The notes beneath the pieces are model-generated. The model made no database searches and was not told where the DNA came from. It worked only from the letters and a program-made list of their open reading frames with translations. Of a stretch of 64,000 nt of DNA, positions 32,818-42,380 are shown piece after piece. The position numbers and the translations under genes are program-made. This DNA comes from CBFHND01 sp965657085 (GTDB lineage Bacteria > Pseudomonadota > Alphaproteobacteria > Rhodobacterales > Rhodobacteraceae), in NCBI GenBank assembly GCA_965657085.1, contig CBFHND010000017.1, forward strand, positions 3,580-67,579, written 5' to 3'. Positions within the stretch are counted from its first letter, which is position 1; every line of letters starts with the position of its first letter.

Positions 32818-33741
32818 GTGCAGACGACCTTGAAATCTCCGATCAGCTTTGCTGGCACTGGCCTTCATTCCGGCCAGCCTGCGACGCTGACTTTGCGCCC
32901 GGCGATGGCCGAGCACGGGATCTGGTTTGTGCGCACCGATATTTCCACGGGCGATCGCATGGTCCCTGCACGCTGGGACGTGGTCAACCGCTCGCCGCTG
33001 TGCACCAAGTTGCAAAACGCGGCTGGCGTGACCGTATCCACGGTCGAACATGTGATGGCGGCCCTCGCAGGTTGCGGCGTGCACAACGCCCTGATTGAAA
33101 TCGATGGTCCCGAAGTGCCGATCCTTGATGGATCCGCCGTGCCCTTCGTGCGTGGGATCATGCAACGCGGCGTGCGCAGGCTTGCCGCGCCTGTGCGCGC
33201 TTTCGAGATCATGAAAGAAGTGTCCGTCTCCGAAGGGGATGCCCGCGCAACGTTTGCGCCTTCCCACGAGATGCGTATCGATTTTCAGATCGATTTCTCG
33301 GACGCTGCAATTGGCCGTCAGGCATTGTCACTGAACATGGCGAACGGCAGCTTTGCCCGCGAATTGAGCGACAGCCGCACCTTCTGCCGCCAGGCGGATG
33401 TGACCGCGATGCAGGCCAATGGCCTGGCCCTGGGCGGTGCGCCCGGCAAGAACGCGGTGGTATTTGACGGTGACAAGGTTTTGAGCCCCGGTGGTCTGCG
33501 TCATGCGGACGAACCCGTGCGCCACAAGATGCTGGATGCGCTGGGGGATCTGGCGCTGGCCGGTGCGCCGCTGATCGGACATTACACCGGTGTGCGTGCG
33601 GGTCATTCGCTGACCAACACCTTGTTGCGCAAGGTTTTTGCCACGCCGGACGCGGTGCGCATGATCGTGTGCGATGAAATCCAGGCCTCCCGCCTGCCGG
33701 GCTATGGCCTGCATTGGGATGAAATTCCCCAGGTTGCCTGA
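32818..33741 (+). CDS. lpxC: UDP-3-O-acyl-N-acetylglucosamine deacetylase LpxC
   Basis: A 307-residue zinc deacetylase. VSTVEHVMAALAG carries the first zinc His, HKMLDALGDLALAGAPLIGH the second His and the zinc Asp, and TGVRAGHSLTN the active-site His. It catalyses the first committed step of lipid A synthesis. The best start is GTG at 32818 (VQTTLKSP), the usual LpxC length; no ATG in frame is near and the ribosome site is weak. Position after ftsZ is the classical arrangement. Confidence 0.94.
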   Translation: MQTTLKSPISFAGTGLHSGQPATLTLRPAMAEHGIWFVRTDISTGDRMVPARWDVVNRSPLCTKLQNAAGVTVSTVEHVMAALAGCGVHNALIEIDGPEVPILDGSAVPFVRGIMQRGVRRLAAPVRAFEIMKEVSVSEGDARATFAPSHEMRIDFQIDFSDAAIGRQALSLNMANGSFARELSDSRTFCRQADVTAMQANGLALGGAPGKNAVVFDGDKVLSPGGLRHADEPVRHKMLDALGDLALAGAPLIGHYTGVRAGHSLTNTLLRKVFATPDAVRMIVCDEIQASRLPGYGLHWDEIPQVA

Positions 33742-33864
33742 CCTTCTGACGTCATTCTGATACCGCAGGGGCGCAAAGGGCGTTTTGCACCACAAATTAA
33801 TGTGCTAGAGACGTCCTAATAAGCCCTCGAACGGGCGGTGTGAAAGCTGTGAGGATGGCAAGAC

Positions 33865-34746
33865 ATGACCATCGGCAAAGCGCGTAAGATGCGTGGATCC
33901 CGGGCCTTGGGGGCATTGGCCGTCGTTGCCATGCTGGCAGCTTGTGGTGATGGGCGCGATCGCCCAACCAACGGCAGTCTTTTCAATCCGCAGGAAATCC
34001 CGCTGGAGACCTATACCGCGCAGCAGATTTTCGAGCGGGGTGAATACGAATTGGAGCGGCGCAAGCCGGATCAGGCAGCGTTTTATTTCTCCGAGATCGA
34101 GCGGCTTTATCCCTATTCCGACTGGGCCAAGCGTGCCTTGATCATGCAGGCGTTTTCCTATCACCGCGACAAGGATTACCCCAACAGCCGGTCCGCCGCG
34201 CAACGTTTCATCGATTTCTATCCCGATGACGATGATGCGGCCTATGCGCAATATCTTCTGGCGCTCAGCTACTATGACCAGATCGACGAAGTGGGCCGCG
34301 ATCAGGGTCTGACCTTTCAGGCGCTGCAATCGCTGCGCGATGTGATTGAACGGTACCCGGACAGCGACTATGCCAAATCGTCGATTCTGAAGTTCGACCT
34401 CGCCTTTGACCACCTGGCGGGCAAGGAAATGGAAATTGGGCGCTATTATCTGAAGCGGGAACACTATGGTGCTGCGATCAATCGATTCCGCGTGGTGGTC
34501 GAGGATTTCCAGACCACCAGTCACACCGCCGAGGCGTTGCACCGGCTGGTCGAGGCCTATCTTTCGCTGGGCCTGACCGACGAGGCGCAGACCGCTGGTG
34601 CTATTCTTGGCTATAACTACCGCTCCACCGATTGGTACGAAGACAGTTACAAATTGCTGACCGGGCGCGGACTTGAGCTTGAGGCGGCAGGGGACGGATG
34701 GCTGCGGCAGATCTATCGCCAGATGATCCAGGGCCGCTGGCTGTAA
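33865..34746 (+). CDS. bamD: Outer membrane assembly lipoprotein BamD
   Basis: A 293-residue lipoprotein. The signal peptide ends in the lipobox LAAC (AMLAACGD, about residue 27). TPR-like repeats follow, beginning YTAQQIFERGEYELERRKPDQAA. YYDQIDEVGRDQGLTFQAL is a BamD-typical stretch. It anchors to the inner leaflet of the outer membrane and works with BamA to insert beta-barrels. GAGGA nine bases before the ATG supports the start. recN follows after 36 bp. Confidence 0.93.
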   Translation: MTIGKARKMRGSRALGALAVVAMLAACGDGRDRPTNGSLFNPQEIPLETYTAQQIFERGEYELERRKPDQAAFYFSEIERLYPYSDWAKRALIMQAFSYHRDKDYPNSRSAAQRFIDFYPDDDDAAYAQYLLALSYYDQIDEVGRDQGLTFQALQSLRDVIERYPDSDYAKSSILKFDLAFDHLAGKEMEIGRYYLKREHYGAAINRFRVVVEDFQTTSHTAEALHRLVEAYLSLGLTDEAQTAGAILGYNYRSTDWYEDSYKLLTGRGLELEAAGDGWLRQIYRQMIQGRWL

Positions 34747-34782
34747 TCTCGGTGCGGGCCACCGACCTCTCTGGGTAAACGG

Positions 34783-36432
34783 ATGCTGCGCGGGCTTGAT
34801 ATCTCGGACATGCTGATCATCGACCGGCTGGAACTTGCGTTTCAGCCTGGTCTGAACGTGCTGACCGGGGAAACTGGGGCGGGCAAGTCGATCTTGCTGG
34901 ATTCGCTTGGTTTCGTGCTGGGATGGCGCGGGCGGGCCGATCTGGTTCGGCAGGGTGCGGCACAGGGCGAGGTCACTGCGTGGTTCGATCTGGACGCGGA
35001 TCACCCGGCTCATGCAGTTCTGGAAGAGGCAGGCTTGCCCGGCGGCGCGGAGTTGATTCTGCGGCGCATCAACACGGCTGACGGGCGCAAGACGGCATGG
35101 GTCAATGACCGGCGCTGTTCGGGCGAGGTGCTGCGCGCGCTGTCTGAAACTCTGGTGGAACTGCACGGTCAGCATGATGATCGGGGGCTTTTGAACCCGC
35201 GCGGGCACCGCGACATATTGGATGCGTTTGGCGCGCTGGACGGTGCGCGGGCCAAGGTGCGCAAGGCCTGGACCACACAAGGCAAGGCGCGCAAGGCTTT
35301 GGACGCCGCAGAGGCGGGCATGGAGGCGATCCGTGCCGAAGAGGAATTTCTGCGCCATGCGGTGAGCGAGCTTGACGTGCTGGCCCCTGAGCCCGGCGAA
35401 GAAGCACAATTGGACACCAAACGGCGGCTGATGCAAGCGGCTGAGCGCATCCGCGATGATGTGGTCAAGGCCTATGATGCACTCGGGTACGACGGCGCCG
35501 AAGGGGCCATGAGCAATGCCATGCGCTGGCTCGACGGGGCCGCCGACAAGGCCGAAGGCACGCTTGAAGCACCCTTGGCCGCATTGGGCCGCGCGATGGT
35601 GGAACTGGACGATGCGCAGTCGGGCATCGTCGCGGCCATCGACGGACTGTCGTTCAATCCCGTTGATCTGGAAGACGCCGAAGAACGCCTTTTCGCCATC
35701 CGCGCACTGGCCCGCAAACATGATGTGGCCCCCGACGATCTGGCGGCATTCGCGGACACCCTGCGCGCCAAGCTGGCGGCGCTGGATGCAGGCGACGCCG
35801 ATCTGGCCGAATTGCGTCGTAGCCTGTCGGAGGCCGAAGCCGCCTATGCCAAGGCCGCTGATGCGCTGAGTGCGGCGCGCACCAAACACGCCAAGGCATT
35901 GGACAAGGCCGTAAGCGCCGAACTTGCCCCGCTCAAGATGGAGCGGGCGGTGTTCGAGACGCAAGTGACCCGCGATACCCCCGGCCCTGAGGGGCAGGAC
36001 GCGGTGGCCTTTACCGTGGCCACCAACCCCGGTGCACCTGCCGGGCCGCTCAACAAGATCGCTTCGGGCGGTGAACTCAGCCGCTTCCTGCTGGCGCTGA
36101 AAGTGTGCCTGGCGGGCGGGCAGGCGGGGCTGACCATGATCTTTGACGAGATCGACCGGGGCGTGGGCGGGGCCACTGCCGATGCCGTGGGCCGTCGCCT
36201 TGCCGCATTGGCCGAGGGCGGGCAGGTTCTGGTCGTGACCCATTCGCCGCAGGTCGCCGCGCTTGGCGCGCATCACTGGCGGGTGGAAAAACAGGTGGCG
36301 CAGGGCATGACCACGTCGAATGTGGTGCCACTGGCGCCCGATGCCCGCGTGGACGAGATTGCGCGCATGTTGGCAGGTGACACCATCACCGACGCGGCCC
36401 GTGGTGCCGCGCGTGAGCTTTTGGGCACCTGA
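34783..36432 (+). CDS. recN: DNA repair ATPase RecN
   Basis: A 549-residue SMC-like protein. Walker A GETGAGKS is at residues 29-36, a coiled-coil middle region runs over about 150-350, the ABC signature is IASGGELSRFLLALK and Walker B MIFDEIDRGVGG. It acts in double-strand-break repair with RecA. I see no LexA box in the 36-bp gap before it, so in this genome it may not be under direct SOS control. Being next to bamD is common in Rhodobacterales. Confidence 0.95.
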   Translation: MLRGLDISDMLIIDRLELAFQPGLNVLTGETGAGKSILLDSLGFVLGWRGRADLVRQGAAQGEVTAWFDLDADHPAHAVLEEAGLPGGAELILRRINTADGRKTAWVNDRRCSGEVLRALSETLVELHGQHDDRGLLNPRGHRDILDAFGALDGARAKVRKAWTTQGKARKALDAAEAGMEAIRAEEEFLRHAVSELDVLAPEPGEEAQLDTKRRLMQAAERIRDDVVKAYDALGYDGAEGAMSNAMRWLDGAADKAEGTLEAPLAALGRAMVELDDAQSGIVAAIDGLSFNPVDLEDAEERLFAIRALARKHDVAPDDLAAFADTLRAKLAALDAGDADLAELRRSLSEAEAAYAKAADALSAARTKHAKALDKAVSAELAPLKMERAVFETQVTRDTPGPEGQDAVAFTVATNPGAPAGPLNKIASGGELSRFLLALKVCLAGGQAGLTMIFDEIDRGVGGATADAVGRRLAALAEGGQVLVVTHSPQVAALGAHHWRVEKQVAQGMTTSNVVPLAPDARVDEIARMLAGDTITDAARGAARELLGT

Positions 36433-36543
36433 CCCGCGCGCGTTGACAGTCTGTTGAAAGCAATTGGGGTTTTCGCGGCCTGCGCACTGGCTTAGACAGA
36501 CAAGGGTGCACACCCCGCCACAGCAGGCCAAAGCCCACGCGCC

Positions 36544-38232
36544 ATGTCCGACCCACGCCCCTCCATCTATCGCCAGCAGCTTGATCAGGCTGTTACGGCC
36601 TGCAAGGGCGGCTGGAAGGTGCTGCGCCAGCAAGGACCAAGCCAGATACAGTTCTGGTTCATCGCCTTGGCCATCGGTATCGCCGCCGGGTTTGCCGCCC
36701 TGTTTTTTCGCAAGGGAATCGAAGCGTTACAGGCCTATCTTTATGGAACAGATGATGTGCAGCTGCTGCACAGTTTCGCCCAATCCCTGCCGTGGTACCT
36801 GATCCTGCTGATCCCCATTGCAGGCGGATTGCTGGTGGGGCTTATCCTGCACAATTTCACCAGTGACGGGCGTGTGCGCAGCGTCGCGGACGTGATCGAA
36901 GGTGCCGCCCTGCGCGATGGCCGGGTCGAAACCCGCGCCGGGGTTGCATCGGCGCTGGCGTCGTTCATTACCCTGTCCTCGGGCGGGTCATCGGGCCGGG
37001 AAGGGCCGGTGGTTCACATGGCGGCCGTGATCTCGACCAAGGTGTGCCGCCTGATCAAGGCCGATGGCGTCACGGGCCGCGATTTGCTGGGCTGTGCCGT
37101 CGCGGCAGCCGTCTCCGCCAGCTTTAACGCGCCCATCGCCGGGGCGCTTTTCGCGCTTGAAGTGGTGTTGCGCCACTTTGCGGTCCACGCCTTTGCACCC
37201 ATCGTGATCGCCTCGGCGGCGGGCACCGTCATCAACCGGCTTGAATTCGGCGGGCTGACGGAGTTCCGGCTCGCTGAACCTGAAATGCTGCAATTCCATG
37301 TCGAATTGCCCGCCTATCTGATGCTGGGGCTGGTCAGCGGCTTGGTGGCCGTGGTGCTGATGCGCGCGATCTTCTGGGCTGATGACATCGGCACCCATGT
37401 GCAGGAACGCACCGGATTACCGCGCTGGCTGCGCCCGGCGGTGGCCGGGGCGATGCTGGGCGGTTTGGCGATCTGGTATCCGCATATCATCGGCGTTGGT
37501 TACGAGACGACGTCGCTGGCCCTGACAGGTGCGCTGGGTCTGCACGACGTGATGGTCTTTGCCATTCTCAAGGTCATCGCGGTGGCGATCACCATGGCCG
37601 GGCGCATGGGAGGCGGGGTGTTTTCACCGGCCCTGATGGTTGGCGCGCTGACGGGGCTTGGCTTTGGGCTGGTCGCAACCGGCGTCTTTCCCGACGTGTC
37701 GGGGTCTGTCACGCTTTATGCCCTGGCGGGCATGGGGGCGGTGGCAGCCGCTGTTCTGGGCGCGCCCATTTCCACGACCTTGATCGTGTTCGAATTGACC
37801 GGAGACTGGCAGACAGGGCTTGCGGTGATGGTCTCGGTGTCGCTTAGCACCGCGCTGGCCTCGCGGCTGGTGGATCGCAGTTTCTTCCTGACGCAGCTTG
37901 AGCGGCGTGGCGTGCATCTGGCGGCGGGGCCGCAGGCGTACCTTTTGTCGATGTTCCGGGTCGCCGGGGTCATGCGCGCCATGGACGATCCGCGCGCAGC
38001 CGATGAACAGGCCTGTTGGGAAATGATCGGTGACGGAATTTACGTGGACGGCAACGCCACGCTCGAGGCGGCGATGCCCATTTTCGACCGGGGATCGGTG
38101 CCATTTATCCCGGTGGTCACCCTTGGCGGCGAAGACAGCCCACCCGAACTTTGGGGCGCGCTGTTTCATGTCGATGCCTTGAAAGCCTACAACCGAGCGT
38201 TGGCAGAGACCGCCGCCGAAGAGCACTCGTGA
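36544..38232 (+). CDS. ClC-type chloride channel/transporter
   Basis: A 562-residue membrane protein of the ClC family. GSSGREGPVVHM near residue 148 contains the gating Glu, and GGGVFSPALMVGA near 358 is the GxFxP chloride-binding motif. The segment matching E. coli FNAPLAGILFIIEEM reads FNAPIAGALFALEVV, so the position of the internal proton-pathway Glu203 is Val. That fits a channel-like or altered exchanger rather than a classical 2Cl-/H+ antiporter. About 100 C-terminal residues follow the last helix and resemble a degenerate CBS region. It converges with the DUF427 gene. Confidence 0.9.
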   Translation: MSDPRPSIYRQQLDQAVTACKGGWKVLRQQGPSQIQFWFIALAIGIAAGFAALFFRKGIEALQAYLYGTDDVQLLHSFAQSLPWYLILLIPIAGGLLVGLILHNFTSDGRVRSVADVIEGAALRDGRVETRAGVASALASFITLSSGGSSGREGPVVHMAAVISTKVCRLIKADGVTGRDLLGCAVAAAVSASFNAPIAGALFALEVVLRHFAVHAFAPIVIASAAGTVINRLEFGGLTEFRLAEPEMLQFHVELPAYLMLGLVSGLVAVVLMRAIFWADDIGTHVQERTGLPRWLRPAVAGAMLGGLAIWYPHIIGVGYETTSLALTGALGLHDVMVFAILKVIAVAITMAGRMGGGVFSPALMVGALTGLGFGLVATGVFPDVSGSVTLYALAGMGAVAAAVLGAPISTTLIVFELTGDWQTGLAVMVSVSLSTALASRLVDRSFFLTQLERRGVHLAAGPQAYLLSMFRVAGVMRAMDDPRAADEQACWEMIGDGIYVDGNATLEAAMPIFDRGSVPFIPVVTLGGEDSPPELWGALFHVDALKAYNRALAETAAEEHS

Positions 38233-38235
38233 TCC

Positions 38236-38580
38236 CTAGATCTGTTCGACCTTGATCAAATCGCCTGCGTAAAAGGCCAGATGGTCCTTGATCCGCGCCA
38301 CACCGTCTTTCGGCGTTTCATAGCTCCAGACCGCGTTTTCCAATGTCGTTGATTTGGTCACGACCGAAAAATACGTGGCATCGCCCTTGTGTGGGCAATG
38401 GCTGGATTTGTCGGACGCATCGAGGAACGCCATGGCGATATCGCTGCGGGGGAAATAGATCACCGGGGCATACTCGCCTTCGCTCAGTTCAAGCGCGCGG
38501 TCGCTTTCGCCCAGAACGGCGCCACCGGCGCGGACGGACCATTTGCCCGGAGCGTTGCGAATTTTGATGTGGTCAGCCAT
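38236..38580 (-). CDS. DUF427 domain protein
   Basis: A 114-residue single-domain protein. VRAGGAVLGESDRALELSE, YFPRSDIAM, SHCPHKGDATYFSV and AVWSYETP are the typical DUF427 segments. The fold is a small beta structure; its biochemical role is unknown. It converges with the ClC gene (3-bp gap) and is a single gene, followed 95 bp upstream by the aminopeptidase P gene on the same strand. Confidence 0.85.
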   Translation of the reverse strand: MADHIKIRNAPGKWSVRAGGAVLGESDRALELSEGEYAPVIYFPRSDIAMAFLDASDKSSHCPHKGDATYFSVVTKSTTLENAVWSYETPKDGVARIKDHLAFYAGDLIKVEQI

Positions 38581-38675
38581 AAGCCTGCCCCCCTTGATCT
38601 TGCCATGTGTGACGTGATGAAGGGGCGTTGTAGCAGGTCCGTGACGCCAAGGCCATGGGAGCGTTTGACACGGTC

Positions 38676-40466
38676 TCAGATCGGGGCAGTCGCCTCAGCC
38701 AACCATGCTTGCGCCCCCGGGCTGATCCGTGGCCCGATCTTTTCCAGAACTTCGGCGTGATAGGCGTTGAGCCAGTCGCGCGACGGCCCGTCCAGCATAT
38801 CGGCCACGATCAACCGGCGGTCGATGGGCGCAAAGGTTAGTGTGCGCCACGACAGCATATCGCGGTGCGTATCACCACCTTCGGGCGCTTCGGCCTTTTG
38901 CACAACGATCAGGTTTTCGATGCGGATGCCGAATGCGCCCTCGCGGTAATACCCCGGTTCATTGCTCAGGATCATGCCCGGCAGCAAAGGCACAGAGCTG
39001 ACCCGGCTAAGCCGCTGGGGGCCTTCGTGCACGCTCAGATAGGCGCCAACACCGTGGCCCAGCCCGTGATCGAAATCCTGATGCGCGTACCAGAGGGGCG
39101 CGCGGCCAATCGCTTCGATATCGCGTCCGGCAAGGCCCGCAGGCCAGATCAACCGGGACATGGCGATCATGCCCGCCAGCACGCGGGTGAAGGCCGTGCG
39201 CGCCTCGGCTGACGGGGTGCCGATGGCGATGGTGCGCGTGATGTCCGTGGTGCCATCAAGGTATTGCCCGCCGCTGTCCAGCACGATCAGCTGGCCGTCT
39301 TCCAGCGTGCTGTCGGTGTCTTCGGTCACGCGGTAATGCATGATCGCGCCATTGGGGCCGGTGCCGGCGATGGTTTCGAAGCTGATGTCGCGCAGGGCGT
39401 TGTCGCGGCGGCGGAAGGTTTCCAGCTGCGTGACGACCTGCGTTTCGGTACGGCTACCCGGGGCCTGATCATCCAGCCAAGCCAGCAATTCCACCACCGC
39501 GGCCCCATCGCGCAGATGCGCCTCGGCGGAGCCTGCGATTTCGGCGGCGTTCTTGGTGGCCTTGGGCAGCGCGCAGGGGTCATCGCCCCATGCCACGCGG
39601 TCGCCCACCGCTTCGGCCACAATCACCGGGACAGATGATTTCGCAAGCCGCACGGGGCCGGCCAGAGCGGCAAGATGGCCCAGAAAGCCGACGGGGGGAT
39701 GCATGGTGACGTCCGACCCCAGATGGTCGCGCACCTCGTCCAGCTTGGCCGCGTCCATGAACAGATCGACCGCACCCGTGGCGTGCAACACGGCGAACCC
39801 TTGGGCGATGGGATTGCGCGGAATGTCCGCGCCGCGGATGTTCAACAGCCAGCACAGCGAATCCGGCAAGGTGATGACAGCGCTCGCGTGGCCCGCATCG
39901 GCCAGTTCTGTGCCAAGGCGGGCGCGCTTGTCGTCATGACTTTCACCTGCGAACTCGAGCGGATGCACCTTGGCCGGTTCCATGGCCGGGCCCGGCTGAT
40001 CGTCCCAGATCACATCGACGAGGTTCTCGCTTGGCGTCAGGGTGATGCCTTTTGCGTTCAGCGCATCGCGCAGGTCTTCCAGCTGGCCCGCTGTGTGCAG
40101 CCACGGATCGAACCCCACGGTACCACCCTCGGGCAGTTGATCCTTCAGCCATCCCGCCAGCGTGGTTTCGGGCCATGGCACCGGGGTATAGTCGGATGCC
40201 ACCTGCGCCTTGACCTGCGTGCGGTAGCGTCCGTCGATGAAGACCCCGGCAATGTCGGTCAGAACCGCACAAAAACCCGCAGACCCGGTGAAGCCCGTGA
40301 GCCACGCAAGCCGCTCGTCCCGCGTGCTGACATATTCGCCCTGATGCGCATCGGCGCGCGGCACCAGAAATCCATCAAGCCCCCGGTCGGCCATCACAGC
40401 GCGCAGCGCCGCCAGACGGGGCGGGCCCTGTTCGGGGCGGGCGGTCACGTCGAAACTCTGGAACAT
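38676..40466 (-). CDS. pepP: Aminopeptidase P family metallopeptidase (M24B)
   Basis: A 596-residue enzyme, matching the three-domain long form of Xaa-Pro aminopeptidase. The two N-terminal creatinase-like domains include GFLVPRADAHQGEYV. The C-terminal pita-bread domain has metal ligands in LDSGGQYLDGTTDITRT (two Asp), HGLGHGVGAYLSVHEGP near 467 (His) and ILSNEPGYYREGAFGIRIEN (two Glu). It removes N-terminal residues before proline in the cytoplasm. It is 37 bp downstream of cobT and may be cotranscribed with it. Confidence 0.92.
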   Translation of the reverse strand: MFQSFDVTARPEQGPPRLAALRAVMADRGLDGFLVPRADAHQGEYVSTRDERLAWLTGFTGSAGFCAVLTDIAGVFIDGRYRTQVKAQVASDYTPVPWPETTLAGWLKDQLPEGGTVGFDPWLHTAGQLEDLRDALNAKGITLTPSENLVDVIWDDQPGPAMEPAKVHPLEFAGESHDDKRARLGTELADAGHASAVITLPDSLCWLLNIRGADIPRNPIAQGFAVLHATGAVDLFMDAAKLDEVRDHLGSDVTMHPPVGFLGHLAALAGPVRLAKSSVPVIVAEAVGDRVAWGDDPCALPKATKNAAEIAGSAEAHLRDGAAVVELLAWLDDQAPGSRTETQVVTQLETFRRRDNALRDISFETIAGTGPNGAIMHYRVTEDTDSTLEDGQLIVLDSGGQYLDGTTDITRTIAIGTPSAEARTAFTRVLAGMIAMSRLIWPAGLAGRDIEAIGRAPLWYAHQDFDHGLGHGVGAYLSVHEGPQRLSRVSSVPLLPGMILSNEPGYYREGAFGIRIENLIVVQKAEAPEGGDTHRDMLSWRTLTFAPIDRRLIVADMLDGPSRDWLNAYHAEVLEKIGPRISPGAQAWLAEATAPI

Positions 40467-40502
40467 ATCAGACCTCTTTGGTGGACCTATCGGATCATTG
40501 GC

Positions 40503-42380
40503 CTAGCTGGCGCGCTTGATGCCCATGACGCGGGCGCGGGCGCGCGGATCACTGTCGAAAAGGGCTGCAAGCTGTTCGGTCATGGCGCCGGCCAGCTGAT
40601 CCACATCGGTGATCGTCACCGCGCGGTCGTAATAACGGGTCACATCGTGGCCGATGCCGATGGCCAGCAACTCAACCGCACGCCGCTTTTCGATCATGGC
40701 GATCACGTCGCGCAGGTGCTTTTCAAGGTAGTTGGCAGGGTTTACCGACAGGGTGCTGTCATCGACCGGTGCGCCGTCCGAGATCACCATCATGATCTTG
40801 CGCGCCTCGTGCCGCGACACCATGCGCCGGTGCGCCCATTCCAGCGCCTCGCCGTCGATGTTTTCCTTGAGCAGCCCTTCTTTCATCATCAGGCCCAGAT
40901 TGGGCCGCGCCCGGCGCCACGGCGCATCGGCGGATTTGTAGACGATGTGGCGCAGATCGTTCAGACGACCGGGCGTTTGCGGACGGCCATCGTTCAGCCA
41001 CGCCTCGCGGGCCTGTCCGCCTTTCCACGCGCGGGTGGTAAAGCCCAGGATCTCGACCTTGACGTTGCAGCGTTCGAGCGTGCGGGCCAGAACATCGGCA
41101 CAGATCGCGGCAATGGAAATGGGCCGCCCGCGCATGGAGCCGGAGTTGTCCAAAAGCAGCGTGACCACGGTGTCGCGGAATTCGGTGTCTTTTTCGACCT
41201 TGAAGGACAGGGGCGTGGTGGGGTTGGCCACCACACGGGCCAGGCGGCCCGCGTCCAGAATGCCCTCTTCGAGGTCGAATTCCCAACTGCGGTTCTGCTG
41301 TGCCTGAAGGCGGCGCTGCAATTTGTTGGCCAAACGGCTGACCGCGCCCTTGAGCGGTTCAAGCTGTTGATCAAGGTAGGCGCGCAGGCGCTCCAATTCG
41401 ACGGGTTCGGCCAGTTCCTCGGCGCCGATTTCCTCATCATGGGTGTCGAGATACACGCGGTAATCGGGGTCGGCATCTGACACAGGCTGCGGGGCCGGGG
41501 GCTCAAGGGGCGCTTCGCCCTCGGGCATCTCCGCCTCTTCGCCCAGTTCCTGATCGGCCATCTCGTCCATGGAGACCTGGGCCTGGCTCGCGTCCTGCTG
41601 GTCTTCCTGACTGGACTCGGGGCTGCCTTCGGCGTCCTCGCTCTGGTCGTCGTCGTCGCCCGTGCTGTCGGGTTCCTGTTCCTCTTCGGCGCCCTCTTCG
41701 GCCTCGTCCTGCTGGTCTTCGTCCGCCTGATCGGGGTCGTCACCGAGTTGATCGCCATAGCCCAGATCGGTGATGATCTTGCGCGCGAACTTGGCAAACG
41801 CGGTCTGGTCGCTCAGGGTTTCGTCAAGGTTTTCAAGGGTGTCGCCCGCCTGATCCTCGATGAAGCCACGCCACAACTCCATCACGTTCTGCGCGCCCGC
41901 AGGCAGATCGCGGCCCGTGGCCAGATGCCGGATCAGGTAGCCCGCAGCGGTGGCCAGCGGCGCGTCGGCGGCTTGGCTGACCTGATCGTACCCCTTGCGC
42001 AAGGCCTCGCTCTTGATCTTGGCGTCGATGTTGCCGGCGGTGCCGGGCATGTCCCGCGCGCCCATCGCCTCGCAGCGCGCGGTTTCCATCGCCTCGTACA
42101 ACTCGCGCGCCATTTCGCCTTGCGGTGCATAGCGGCTGTGGGTCTGGCCATTATGATACCGGCGGTTCAACGCCAAAGCGTCCGCCGTGCCGCGCGCCAA
42201 GAGCACTTCTTCGCGGGTCATGCGGCGGCTCACTTGCGGCAGGCGCATGCTGTCGCCGGACAGGCCCGCGGGATCGACCGAGTAAGAGACGTTCAACTCT
42301 GGATCATTCGCCATGACCTTGGTGGCCTCAGCGAGGGCCTTCTTGAACGGATCTGCGGGGTTGTCGTTTTGATTGCTCAT
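40503..42380 (-). CDS. cobT: Aerobic cobaltochelatase subunit CobT
   Basis: A 625-residue protein. The N-terminal alpha-helical part is followed by an acidic Asp/Glu-rich linker (about 225-290). The C-terminal von Willebrand A domain has the MIDAS motif DNSGSMRG near 410 and GHDVTRYYDRAV near the end. With CobS it forms the AAA+ chaperone-like motor that drives CobN to insert cobalt into hydrogenobyrinate diamide in aerobic B12 synthesis. The ATG at 42380 overlaps the nuclease stop (ATGA). Confidence 0.95.
   Translation of the reverse strand: MSNQNDNPADPFKKALAEATKVMANDPELNVSYSVDPAGLSGDSMRLPQVSRRMTREEVLLARGTADALALNRRYHNGQTHSRYAPQGEMARELYEAMETARCEAMGARDMPGTAGNIDAKIKSEALRKGYDQVSQAADAPLATAAGYLIRHLATGRDLPAGAQNVMELWRGFIEDQAGDTLENLDETLSDQTAFAKFARKIITDLGYGDQLGDDPDQADEDQQDEAEEGAEEEQEPDSTGDDDDQSEDAEGSPESSQEDQQDASQAQVSMDEMADQELGEEAEMPEGEAPLEPPAPQPVSDADPDYRVYLDTHDEEIGAEELAEPVELERLRAYLDQQLEPLKGAVSRLANKLQRRLQAQQNRSWEFDLEEGILDAGRLARVVANPTTPLSFKVEKDTEFRDTVVTLLLDNSGSMRGRPISIAAICADVLARTLERCNVKVEILGFTTRAWKGGQAREAWLNDGRPQTPGRLNDLRHIVYKSADAPWRRARPNLGLMMKEGLLKENIDGEALEWAHRRMVSRHEARKIMMVISDGAPVDDSTLSVNPANYLEKHLRDVIAMIEKRRAVELLAIGIGHDVTRYYDRAVTITDVDQLAGAMTEQLAALFDSDPRARARVMGIKRAS

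Noticed and set aside
36445..36485. TTGACA after recN as a clc promoter
   Set aside because: The -35 is good, but no acceptable -10 lies 16-18 bases downstream.
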